DNA of 64,000 nt from Rhodospirillales bacterium 70-18. GTDB taxonomy: Bacteria; Pseudomonadota; Alphaproteobacteria; Acetobacterales; Acetobacteraceae. The position numbers and the translations under genes were made by a program. Under the pieces are notes generated by a model that worked only from the letters and a program-made list of their open reading frames with translations, searched no databases and was not told where the DNA came from. Every line of letters begins with the position of its first letter. Position 1 is the stretch's first letter. The DNA is taken from assembly GCA_001899585.1 (NCBI GenBank), contig MKWE01000051.1, positions 299,791-363,790 of the forward strand. The letters run 5' to 3'. Of this stretch, positions 57,259 through 64,000 are shown one piece after another.

Positions 57259-57969
57259 ATGAGCAAGGACCAGATGCTGGCCGCCATTCGCCGCGGCCTG
57301 AAGCGCGGCGCCTTGCCCGAGGACCAGGCGATGGCCCTGCGCGCCCGCATGGCCGCCCATCCGCGCCACTTGGTGCCCGCCCGCTCGCGTGTGGCGCGGC
57401 CGGCGCAGGTGGCGCTGTTCATTGCCAATGTGGAGAAGGAGTTCGGCAGCGTCGCGCGCGTGGCCTCCCTGGCCGAGGTGCCGGCGGCGGTGGCCGACTA
57501 TCTCTCGGGGCAGAACCTGCCGACCGACTTCGCCATGGCGCCGCATCCCGAACTGACCGATGCCGTGCCCTGGTCCGAGCGCCCGATGCTGCAAATCCGC
57601 GTCGGCCGGGCGCAGGCCAGCGACCTGGTGTGCGTGCAGCACGGCTACGCGGCGGTGGCCGAGACCGGCACGCTGATGCTGCCCGCCGCGCCGGAGCGGC
57701 CGACCACGCTGAACCTGCTGGGCGACACGGCCATCGTGGTGCTGCGCGCCAGCCGGGTGGTCGGCGCGTTCGAGGAGGCGTGGGACCTGCTGCGCGCCGA
57801 GCGGCATGACGCGCTGACCGGCGGCTTCATGCCGCGCAACGTCATGCTGGTCACCGGGCCGTCGCGCTCGGCGGACATCGAATCCACGCTGGAGCTGGGC
57901 GCGCATGGCCCGCGCCGGCTGCATGTGGTGCTGGTGGACGACGACCCCGCGGCGCTGGCGGCGGCCTGA
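57259..57969 (+). CDS. lutC: L-lactate utilization protein LutC
   Basis: 236 aa LUD-domain protein: DLVCVQHGYAAVAETGTLML, TLNLLGDTAIVVLRASRVVG and MLVTGPSRSADIESTLELGA (with the family's HGP end) identify LutC. ATG 57259, 22 bp after lutB. Last of the three lut genes; smr starts 7 bp after it and is probably co-transcribed by chance of position. Confidence 0.93.
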   Translation: MSKDQMLAAIRRGLKRGALPEDQAMALRARMAAHPRHLVPARSRVARPAQVALFIANVEKEFGSVARVASLAEVPAAVADYLSGQNLPTDFAMAPHPELTDAVPWSERPMLQIRVGRAQASDLVCVQHGYAAVAETGTLMLPAAPERPTTLNLLGDTAIVVLRASRVVGAFEEAWDLLRAERHDALTGGFMPRNVMLVTGPSRSADIESTLELGAHGPRRLHVVLVDDDPAALAAA

Positions 57970-57976
57970 TGTGGCT

Positions 57977-58498
57977 ATGGCGCGCCGGAAGGGGCTGAGC
58001 GAGGCGGATCGCGCCACCTGGGCCCTGTTCGCCCGCCAGGTGCATGTGCTGCCCGGCCGCGCCGTGCCCGAGCTGCCCGCCGAGTTGCCGCCGCCCGACC
58101 CTGCGCCGCGCCCGGCCCTGCCGGCGCCGTCACGGGCATCGGCGGCGATGCCGGCCACGCTGGCGGTCGGCAACCAGCCGGGTGGGCTGGACAATTCCAC
58201 ATGGAACAGGTTCCGCGCCGGCAAGCTGGCGCCCAGCCGCACGCTGGACCTGCACGGCCGCACCGCGCAGCGCGCCTTCCATGCCCTGCACCACTTCCTG
58301 CACACGGCCCATGCCGACCATGTGCGCTGCGTGGAGGTGATCACCGGCCGCGGCAGCGGCGAGGGCGGCGGCGTGCTGCGGCGGGAGTTCCCGCTGTGGC
58401 TGAACCTGCCGGCGTTGCGCCCGCTGGTGCTGGCAGCCAGCCATCCGCACGCGGCCAATCCGGGGTCGGTGCGGTTGTTGTTGCGGCGGGTCAGGTGA
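57977..58498 (+). CDS. Smr domain protein (MutS2 C-terminal type)
   Basis: 173 aa. Disordered Pro/Ala-rich middle (residues about 35-75) after a conserved N-terminus (RRKGLSEADRATWALFARQV), then the Smr domain with LDLHGRTAQRAFHALHHFL and VITGRGSGEGG, which are the LDxH and GxGxHS-like nuclease motifs (RGSG here). Smr proteins nick or bind nucleic acids. ATG 57977; a GTG at 57971 is in frame. In related genomes smr normally follows mltA; here a methyltransferase and lutABC lie between. Confidence 0.88.
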   Translation: MARRKGLSEADRATWALFARQVHVLPGRAVPELPAELPPPDPAPRPALPAPSRASAAMPATLAVGNQPGGLDNSTWNRFRAGKLAPSRTLDLHGRTAQRAFHALHHFLHTAHADHVRCVEVITGRGSGEGGGVLRREFPLWLNLPALRPLVLAASHPHAANPGSVRLLLRRVR

Positions 58499-58502
58499 AG
58501 GA

Positions 58503-58622
58503 GGTTCTTTTTTGAAAAAAAGAACCAAAAAACTTTCATTCGTTTTGGTGCAGAGGGGTGGAAAACGGGTACCACCCCAAACGAATAAAGTTTTTTTGCT
58601 TGTTTTTGTTCACAAAAAGAAG
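58503..58622. repeat. Composite palindromic element, copy 4 (reverse order of arms)
   Basis: Arm B GGTTCTTTTTT/AAAAAAAGAACC first (58503-58526), arm A second (58599-58622, with one mismatch, CTTGTTTTTGT). Centre between CATTCG and CGAAT is GTTTTGGTG ... CACCCCAAAC. It lies in the opposite sense to copies 2 and 3, directly after the smr stop. Confidence 0.9.
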
Positions 58623-58651
58623 ACCTTTCTGTCTTCCGGCTGTCCTCCCCG

Positions 58652-59056
58652 ATGACCCCCTTCGGCGCCCGCCTGCGCGCCCTGCGGGCCGATCGCGGCA
58701 TGACGCTGACCCAGCTTGCCGCGCAGTTGCAGGTTTCGCCCGCCTATCTCTCGGCGCTGGAGCATGGCAAGCGCGGCGCGCCGAGCACCGGGCTGGTGCA
58801 TCAGGTCTGCGACATGTTCGGCCTGATCTGGGACCAGGCGGAGGAGCTGGCGCACCTCGCCCGTCTGTCGCATCCGCGCGTGGTGGTGGACACCGCCGGC
58901 CTGACGCCGGAGCAGACCGCCCTGGCCAACCGCCTCGCCCAGACCATCCACCGCCTACCGCCCGAGACGGTGGCCGGGCTGCACGCCTTGCTGGACGCCA
59001 CCACCCCGCCGCCCAAACCTCGGCTGCGGCGAAGCGCCGGGCGCGGCGTCAAGTAA
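58652..59056 (+). CDS. Xre family helix-turn-helix regulator
   Basis: 134 aa. HTH of the Cro/CI type in residues about 5-60 (FGARLRALRADRGMTLTQLA, VSPAYLSALEHGKRG), followed by a short helical domain (LANRLAQTIHRLPPETVAGL). DNA-binding regulator with unknown target. The layout matches the small Xre protein next to smr and mltA in alphaproteobacteria. It overlaps the convergent NimA-like gene by 8 bp. Confidence 0.88.
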   Translation: MTPFGARLRALRADRGMTLTQLAAQLQVSPAYLSALEHGKRGAPSTGLVHQVCDMFGLIWDQAEELAHLARLSHPRVVVDTAGLTPEQTALANRLAQTIHRLPPETVAGLHALLDATTPPPKPRLRRSAGRGVK

Positions 59057-59690
59057 ACGGCGTGGCCGGCGGAAGTTGGTCGGCGGTGGCGTAGCGGTCG
59101 GGTTGCGGCGCCCCGGCGGCCAGATGCACCGGCAGCACGCCGCCCCAGATCGGCCAGGTCTCGTCGCCGGGGTCGTCGCCCGGCGGGGCGTCGCGCAGCT
59201 TGGCCGATGCCTCGGAAATGGTCAGCGCCAGCACCGAGGTCGCCTTCAGCTCCTGCGCGGTGATCGGGCGCAGCCCATCCCAGCGGCCGGGGAACAGCCG
59301 CTCCATGAAGCCCTTCAGCGCGCCCAGCTTCTCCGCGGTGTCGGTCACCAGCCGCGGCACGCCGAAGCACATCGCCGCGCGGTAATTGACCGAATGATGG
59401 AACCCCGAGCGGGCGAGCACGAAGCCGTCGAGCAGGGTCGCGGTCAGGCACACCTCCTCGCCCCGCGCATTGGCGCGCAGCATCCGGCTGGCGGCGCTGC
59501 CGTGCCAGTATACGACATCACCATCACGCCAGTGGAACGTTGGGATCACCACCGGCCGCCCGTCGATCAGGTGGCCGACATGGCAGACCGGCGCGGCATC
59601 GAGCACCGCGTGGATGGTGGCCTCGTCATACCGGCCCCGCTCATGCATGCGGCGGGCGCGGACGAAATCGGTTTGGGGCTTTGTTTCCAT
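59049..59690 (-). CDS. Pyridoxamine 5'-phosphate oxidase family (NimA-like) protein
   Basis: 213 aa split-barrel flavoprotein: RARRMHERGRYDEATIHAVL, CHVGHLIDGRPVVIPTFHWR and YWHGSAASRMLRAN match NimA/PPOX proteins that bind FMN or F420-like cofactors; GVPRLVTDTAEKLGALKGFM follows. Substrate unknown. METKPQ at 59690 is preferred; an ATG at 59711 exists on the far side of a palindrome. Convergent overlap with xre. Confidence 0.85.
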   Translation of the reverse strand: METKPQTDFVRARRMHERGRYDEATIHAVLDAAPVCHVGHLIDGRPVVIPTFHWRDGDVVYWHGSAASRMLRANARGEEVCLTATLLDGFVLARSGFHHSVNYRAAMCFGVPRLVTDTAEKLGALKGFMERLFPGRWDGLRPITAQELKATSVLALTISEASAKLRDAPPGDDPGDETWPIWGGVLPVHLAAGAPQPDRYATADQLPPATPFT

Positions 59691-59692
59691 AA

Positions 59693-59748
59693 GATGCGTA
59701 TGACGCATCATTGGATTGATGAAAAAGGCCGATTCAGCCTAATCCAAT
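59693..59748 (-). promoter_or_regulatory. Two palindromes upstream of the NimA-like gene
   Basis: GATGCGT-ATG-ACGCATC (59693-59709) is followed by ATTGGATT ... AATCCAAT (59710-59717 and 59741-59748). They lie immediately before the start at 59690 and fill the space to polA. They could be operator sites; the second could also form an RNA hairpin behind polA. Confidence 0.4.
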
Positions 59749-59759
59749 AGTACCATTCG

Positions 59760-62528
59760 TCAGTGCGCCTGCGCCCAGTTGCGGCCGGTGCCGGTTTCCA
59801 CCACCAGCGGCACCGAGAGCGTGGCCGCCGCCTCCATCACCTCGCGGGCCACGGCGGCGGTGCGTTCGGCCTCGGCCTCCGCCACCTCGAACAGCAATTC
59901 GTCGTGCACCTGCAACAGCATGCGGCCGGTCAGCCCGGCGTCGCGCAGGGCGGCGGGCAGGCGGATCATGGCGCGCTTGATGATGTCGGCGGCGCCGCCC
60001 TGCAATGGCGCGTTGATGGCCTGGCGCTCGGCATAGCCGCGCCGGGCCGGGTTCTTGTCGGCGATGCCCGCGATCCAGCAGCGCCGGCCGAACGGGGTCA
60101 GCACATAGCCGGCGATGCGCGCCTCCTCGCGGGTGCGCTCCATGTAGGTGCGGATGGCGGGGTAGCGCTGGAAATAGGCATCGATATAGGCGCGCGCCTC
60201 ACCGGGCTCGATCTGCAACTGGCGGGCCAGTCCGAAGGCGGAAATGCCATAGATGATGCCGAAATTGATCGCTTTCGCCCGCCGCCGCGTCATCGGGTCC
60301 ATGCCGGCCATCGGCACGCCGAACACCTCGCTGGCGGTGCGGGCATGGATGTCCTCGCCGGCCGCGAAGCTGGCCTTCAGCGCCGGGATGTCGGCCACAT
60401 GGGCCAGCAGCCGCAGTTCGATCTGCGAGTAGTCGGCGCTGACCAGCACATGGCCGGGCTCGGCGATGAAGGCGCGGCGGATGCGGCTGCCTTCCTCGGT
60501 GCGGATCGGGATGTTCTGCAAATTCGGATCGGTGGAGGAAAGCCGTCCGGTGCTGGCCACCGCCATGGCGAAGCTGGTGTGCACGCGGTGGGTCTCGGGG
60601 TTGATCTGGCTCACCAGCGCGTCGGCATAGGTGGATTTCAGCTTGGCGAGCTGCCGCCATTCCAGCACCCGCGCCGGCAGTTCCTGCCCCTGGTCGGCGA
60701 GGGTTTGCAGCACCGAGGCGTCGGTGCCCCAGGCGCCGGTTTTCATCCGCTTGCCGCCGGGCAGGCCCATCCGGTCGAACAGCACCTCGCCCAGCTGCTT
60801 GGCGCTGGCGACGTTGAAGGGCTCGCCGGCCAGGCGGTGGATGTCCTGCTCGATCACCGCCATCCGCGCCTCGAAATCGGCCGACATGGCGCGCAGATCG
60901 TCGGCGTCCACCTTCACGCCGGCGCGTTCCATGTCCAGCAGCACCGGGATCAGCCGGCGATCGACGTTCTCATACAGTGTCAGCGCCTTGGCCTCGCGCA
61001 GCCGCGGGCGCAGCGCCTGCCACAGCCGCAGGGTCACGTCCGCATCCTCGGCGGCATAGTTGGTGGCGCGGTCCAGCGGCACCTGCGCGAAGGGCAGCCG
61101 GGCGCGGCCGGTGCCGGTGACGCTGTCGTAGCTGACCGGCGTGTGGCCCAGATGCAGGGCGGACAACTCGTCCATGCCGTGGCCGTGCAACCCGGCCTCC
61201 ATGGCGAAGGAGATCACCATGGTGTCGTCCAGCGGCGTGGCCTGCGGCGCCCCGGCGCGGGTCAGGATCAGCAGGTCGAACTTGGCGTTCTGGAACACCT
61301 TCAGCACGCCGGGGTCGGCCAGCAGCGGCGCGAGCGCCGCCACCGCCGCGTCCGGCGCGATCTGTTCGCCTGCCGCCTCGTGGCGCAGCGGCACGTAGCA
61401 GGCACGGCCGGCGGCGGTGGCGAGCGACAGGCCGACCAGGTTGGCGCGCATGGCGTCCAGCCCGTCGGTCTCGGTGTCCACCGCCACCACGCCGGCGCGG
61501 CTCGCCTCGGCGATCCATTCGGCCAGCGCGGCCTCGGTGGTGACGCAGGCGTAGGGGCCGAACGCGGTCCCGCTGGCCTGCGGCGCCGGCGCAGCCTGGG
61601 GAGCCGCGGCCGGGGGGGCGAAGGCCAACTGTCCTTGAAGCCCGATCGGGGCTGCATGCGGGCGCGGCGCCTCGCCCGGCCCGTCCAGCCCCAGCCGGGC
61701 GATGGTGCTGCGGAAGCCCTGCTCGGTCAGCCAGGTGGACAGCGCGGCGCGGTCCGGCTCGCGCGCGGCCAGCGCCTCCAGCGGCTCGGGCAGCGGCGCG
61801 TCCTCGCGCAGGGTGACCAGCACGCGAGACAGCCGGGCGGCCTCGGCATGCTCGATCAGCAGATCCCGCCGCTTGGAGGGCTTCATGGCCGGGGCGGCGG
61901 CCAGGATACCCTCCAGGTCGCCAAATTCGCCGATCAACTGCGCCGCCGTCTTGGGGCCGATGCCGGGCACGCCGGGCACGTTGTCCACCGCGTCGCCGAT
62001 CAGCGCCTGGGCGTCGATCAGCTTTTCGGGCGGCACGCCGAACTTCTCCACCACCTCGGCCGGGCCGATCGGCTTCTGCTTGATCGGGTCCTGCATCTCC
62101 ACGCCCGGGCGGACCAGCTGCATCAGGTCCTTGTCGGAAGAGATGATGATCGCCCGCCCGCCCGCCTGGGTGGCGGCGAGGGCGTAGCTGGCGATCAGGT
62201 CGTCGGCCTCCCAGTCCGCCAGCTCGATCGAGGCGACGCCGAACGCCGCGGTGGCCGCGCGCACCAGGGCGAATTGCGGCACCAGCTCGGGCGGCGGTTC
62301 GGGCCGATGGGCCTTGTACTGGTCGTACAGCCGGTTGCGGAAGGTGTGGCGCCCGGCGTCGAAGATCACCGCGATATGGGTGCCGGTATGCTCCTTCAGC
62401 AGCCGCGCCAGCATGTTGGTGAAGCCGAACACCGCGTTCACCGGCGTGCCGTCCGGCCGCGTCATCGGCGGCAGGGCGTGGAAGGCGCGGAAAATGAAGC
62501 CTGACCCGTCGATCAGGACCAGGCGCAT
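59760..62528 (-). CDS. polA: DNA polymerase I
   Basis: 922 aa, all three domains. 5'-3' nuclease (LVLIDGSGFIFRAFHALPP, VPGIGPKTAAQLI), 3'-5' exonuclease with intact Asp-x-Glu (VVAVDTETDGLD, near residue 350) and polymerase (DYSQIELRLLAHVADIPAL, RRRAKAINFGIIYGISAFGL, LLQVHDELLFEV). It fills gaps and removes primers. MRLVLIDGSG at 62528 is chosen with GGGG upstream; a GTG at 62555 is in frame. Follows the small zf-CHCC gene. Confidence 0.97.
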   Translation of the reverse strand: MRLVLIDGSGFIFRAFHALPPMTRPDGTPVNAVFGFTNMLARLLKEHTGTHIAVIFDAGRHTFRNRLYDQYKAHRPEPPPELVPQFALVRAATAAFGVASIELADWEADDLIASYALAATQAGGRAIIISSDKDLMQLVRPGVEMQDPIKQKPIGPAEVVEKFGVPPEKLIDAQALIGDAVDNVPGVPGIGPKTAAQLIGEFGDLEGILAAAPAMKPSKRRDLLIEHAEAARLSRVLVTLREDAPLPEPLEALAAREPDRAALSTWLTEQGFRSTIARLGLDGPGEAPRPHAAPIGLQGQLAFAPPAAAPQAAPAPQASGTAFGPYACVTTEAALAEWIAEASRAGVVAVDTETDGLDAMRANLVGLSLATAAGRACYVPLRHEAAGEQIAPDAAVAALAPLLADPGVLKVFQNAKFDLLILTRAGAPQATPLDDTMVISFAMEAGLHGHGMDELSALHLGHTPVSYDSVTGTGRARLPFAQVPLDRATNYAAEDADVTLRLWQALRPRLREAKALTLYENVDRRLIPVLLDMERAGVKVDADDLRAMSADFEARMAVIEQDIHRLAGEPFNVASAKQLGEVLFDRMGLPGGKRMKTGAWGTDASVLQTLADQGQELPARVLEWRQLAKLKSTYADALVSQINPETHRVHTSFAMAVASTGRLSSTDPNLQNIPIRTEEGSRIRRAFIAEPGHVLVSADYSQIELRLLAHVADIPALKASFAAGEDIHARTASEVFGVPMAGMDPMTRRRAKAINFGIIYGISAFGLARQLQIEPGEARAYIDAYFQRYPAIRTYMERTREEARIAGYVLTPFGRRCWIAGIADKNPARRGYAERQAINAPLQGGAADIIKRAMIRLPAALRDAGLTGRMLLQVHDELLFEVAEAEAERTAAVAREVMEAAATLSVPLVVETGTGRNWAQAH

Positions 62529-62556
62529 GTCCGACCCCGCCGGCGCGGCGGTCACC

Positions 62557-62748
62557 TCAATGGCCCGCGCCGTCGCCCGCGCCCTCGTTCAGCACGTACA
62601 GGCGCGAGCAATAGGGGCACATCACCTGCCGGTCGGCGATGCGCAGGAACACGCGCGGATGCCCCAGCGCCCCGTCCCCGCCGTCGCAGGCGACCGTGCG
62701 GTCGTCGACATGGATGATTTCGGTCGGTTTGGCGGCGCCGTCCGGCAT
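62557..62748 (-). CDS. Zinc-finger domain protein, zf-CHCC (NDUFS6-like)
   Basis: 63 aa. Zinc ligands Cys21, His30, Cys44 and Cys47 (ACDGGDGALGHPRVFLRI, VMCPYCSRLYVL). Related to the complex I accessory subunit NDUFS6; alphaproteobacterial copies are small and widespread. It is directly upstream of polA, which starts 28 bp after its stop, so both are likely transcribed together. Confidence 0.93.
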   Translation of the reverse strand: MPDGAAKPTEIIHVDDRTVACDGGDGALGHPRVFLRIADRQVMCPYCSRLYVLNEGAGDGAGH

Positions 62749-62807
62749 TTGCTGTCCTTAGATGGAGCAAGATCGAGGGCCCGCATCTGGAGCGATGGGG
62801 GCCGCGT

Positions 62808-63860
62808 ATGATAGCCATGCCGCGCATGGTTTCAACCTCGCCCGCGCCCGCGCCGCCCACCAGCCCTGCTTTGGGCCGGCGCGCGCTGCTGCTGGGTGGG
62901 GTGGCGCTGGGGCTGGCCGGCTGCGTCAGCGCCATGGCCCCGGTGGGGCCGCGCGCCGGGCCGACCGCGCTGGCCGACGGGTTCTTCACCGTCTCGGACG
63001 GCGCGCGCCTGCCCTATCGCGCCTGGCTGCCGGACGGGCCGGTGCGGACGGTGGTGCTGGCGCTGCACGGCTTCAACGACAGCCGCGACGCCTGGGCGCT
63101 GCCGGCCCCGGTGTTCGCCGCCGCCGGCCTCGCGGTCTACGCCCCCGACCAGCGCGGCTTCGGCATCGCCCCCGGCCGCGGGCTGTGGCCCGGCAGCGCG
63201 GCGCTGGTGGACGACGCCGCCGAGATGGCCCGTCTGCTGCGGCGGCGCCACCCCGGCGCCAAGCTGGTGCTGATGGGCGAGAGCATGGGCGGCGCGGTGC
63301 TGATGCGCCTTGCCACCACCGCGCGGGCGCCGGCCGGCGCCGCCTATGTGCTGGTCGCGCCGGCGGTATGGGGGCGGGCGTGGATGAATCTGTTCCTGCG
63401 CGTGGGGTTGTGGGCGGCGGCCACCTTCGTGCCGGGGCTGACCGCCGCCCGCCCGCCGCCGCCGCTGCGCATCCTGGCCAGCGACAACCGCGAGGCACTG
63501 ATCGCGCTGGGCCGCAACCCGCTGACCATCAAGGACACCCGCTTCGACACGATTCGCGGGCTGGTGGACCTGATGGACCTGGCCCAGGCGGCGGCGCCGC
63601 GTTTCACCGCCCCCGGCCTGTTCATGTATGGCGGCCACGACCAGCTGATCCCGCCGGACGCCACCCGCGCCATGTGGCGCCACCTGCCCCCCGGCCCGGC
63701 GCGCCGTGCCTTCTACCCCGCCGGCTACCACATGCTGCTGCGCGACCTGGAGCGCGCCGTGCCGATCGGCGACATCATCGCCTGGATCGCCAACCCGGCC
63801 GCGCCGCTCCCCTCGGGCGCCGAAGCCGCCGCCGCCGCATGGCTGCACGGCACCGCCTGA
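62808..63860 (+). CDS. Alpha/beta hydrolase lipoprotein (monoacylglycerol lipase-like)
   Basis: 350 aa. Signal RRALLLGGVALGLAGC with lipobox, then a serine hydrolase: ALHGFNDSRDAWALPAP (oxyanion region), nucleophile Ser159 in MGESMGGAVL, acid in MYGGHDQLIPPD and His in YPAGYHMLLRDLE. Resembles lysophospholipases. Membrane-anchored on the periplasmic side. A longer ATG-start is used; MVSTSP a few codons later is also possible. Confidence 0.9.
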   Translation: MIAMPRMVSTSPAPAPPTSPALGRRALLLGGVALGLAGCVSAMAPVGPRAGPTALADGFFTVSDGARLPYRAWLPDGPVRTVVLALHGFNDSRDAWALPAPVFAAAGLAVYAPDQRGFGIAPGRGLWPGSAALVDDAAEMARLLRRRHPGAKLVLMGESMGGAVLMRLATTARAPAGAAYVLVAPAVWGRAWMNLFLRVGLWAAATFVPGLTAARPPPPLRILASDNREALIALGRNPLTIKDTRFDTIRGLVDLMDLAQAAAPRFTAPGLFMYGGHDQLIPPDATRAMWRHLPPGPARRAFYPAGYHMLLRDLERAVPIGDIIAWIANPAAPLPSGAEAAAAAWLHGTA

Positions 63861-63905
63861 ACCGCACTTTCACTCGCCGCGCTTTCGCGCTATGAGGGCG
63901 GCGTT

Positions 63906-63955
63906 GGACCCGTAGCTCAGCTGGATAGAGCGTCGCCCTCCGAAGGCAAAGGTCA
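63906..63955 (+). tRNA. tRNA-Arg (CCG), 5' part only
   Basis: Acceptor strand GGACCCG, TA, D-arm GCTC-AGCTGGATA-GAGC, anticodon loop CTCCGAA with anticodon CCG (63940-63942), then GGCAA and AGGTCA. The T arm, acceptor return strand and CCA end are missing: the sequence changes to A/T-rich DNA at about 63956. In the anticodon stem TCGCC/GGCAA, position 28-42 is a C-A mismatch, which suggests the junction begins before 63948. Confidence 0.75.
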
Positions 63956-64000
63956 AGAGATTTTTGGACACGAAGGAGTTAGAGACCACTAAGAAAATCA
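63956..64000. other. A/T-rich sequence beyond the broken tRNA, probably foreign
   Basis: The last 45 bases (AGAGATTTTTGGACACGAAG...) are about 38% G+C against a much richer chromosome, and carry no feature I can name. They may be the left end of an element integrated in tRNA-Arg, an intron, or the edge of a misassembly. Confidence 0.4.

Noticed and set aside
59763..62504. 913-aa open frame antisense to polA
   Set aside because: Mirror of polA codons; no start signal and no recognisable domain.

Overview
The window is high-GC, densely coded chromosomal DNA from an alphaproteobacterium, most likely Acetobacteraceae (Rhodospirillales in the broad sense). The grounds are the GC bias, the tsaE-addB-addA-trxA run, the Tim44/TimA-MltA pair near secB, LutABC, and a GTTC-N7-GTTC type SOS box, which is the alphaproteobacterial LexA pattern. 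The genus cannot be fixed from the sequence. No phage or conjugation gene module lies inside the window, but the last 45 bases, after an interrupted tRNA-Arg, look foreign.

Layout. 1-11.5 kb: end of a HAD hydrolase gene, pyrD, two small family genes, a divergent pair (unknown 131-aa gene behind an SOS-like box, and an S24-type repressor), a CGNR zinc-finger regulator, a DUF2066 secreted protein, a quinone reductase, then DNA repair and purine genes (uvrB, purD, xseA). 11.5-19.4 kb: holC with two tandem M17 aminopeptidases, cysQ-tsaC, a small exported protein with a sorting-signal-like tail, a GNAT enzyme and a FAD-linked D-lactate/2-hydroxyacid dehydrogenase. 19.4-26.3 kb: two Thr-rich exported proteins and a catabolic operon (GntR regulator, mandelate-racemase family enzyme, ABC importer). 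26.3-35 kb: a 1475-aa CheB-CheR-PAS-kinase-receiver-receiver-LuxR fusion, DUF3309, a class III CoA-transferase and a C-terminally shortened glycosyltransferase. 35-44.8 kb: trxA, addA, addB and tsaE on the minus strand; a ferredoxin/flavodoxin reductase overlapping a flavodoxin; dienelactone hydrolase. 44.8-54 kb: ornithine decarboxylase with a long structured leader, YihY, VOC, GST, omega-aminotransferase, CBS protein, secB, histidine phosphatase, TimA and mltA. 54-64 kb: an orphan DNA methyltransferase, lutABC, smr, an Xre regulator, a NimA-like flavoprotein, polA, a zf-CHCC protein, a lipoprotein hydrolase and a tRNA-Arg 5' part.

How genes work together. uvrB, xseA, addAB and polA give nucleotide excision repair, double-strand-break processing and gap filling. 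tsaC and tsaE both serve tRNA t6A synthesis. The GntR-to-permease operon probably imports a sugar acid or related compound and dehydrates or isomerises it. The 17.8-kb FAD enzyme and lutABC both feed 2-hydroxyacid (lactate-type) electrons into central metabolism.

The non-coding part is the most unusual. Four composite palindromic elements (7.9, 38.95, 54.87 and 58.5 kb) are each built from the same two A/T-rich hairpin arms around a variable palindromic centre, and all sit between co-directional genes. A 108-bp element occurs twice, inverted, at 19.3 and 54.0 kb. Several short tandem repeats sit at gene boundaries. Best candidates for undescribed biology are the SOS-box/S24 divergent pair at 2.0-3.2 kb, the composite palindromes, and the junction inside tRNA-Arg at the right edge.
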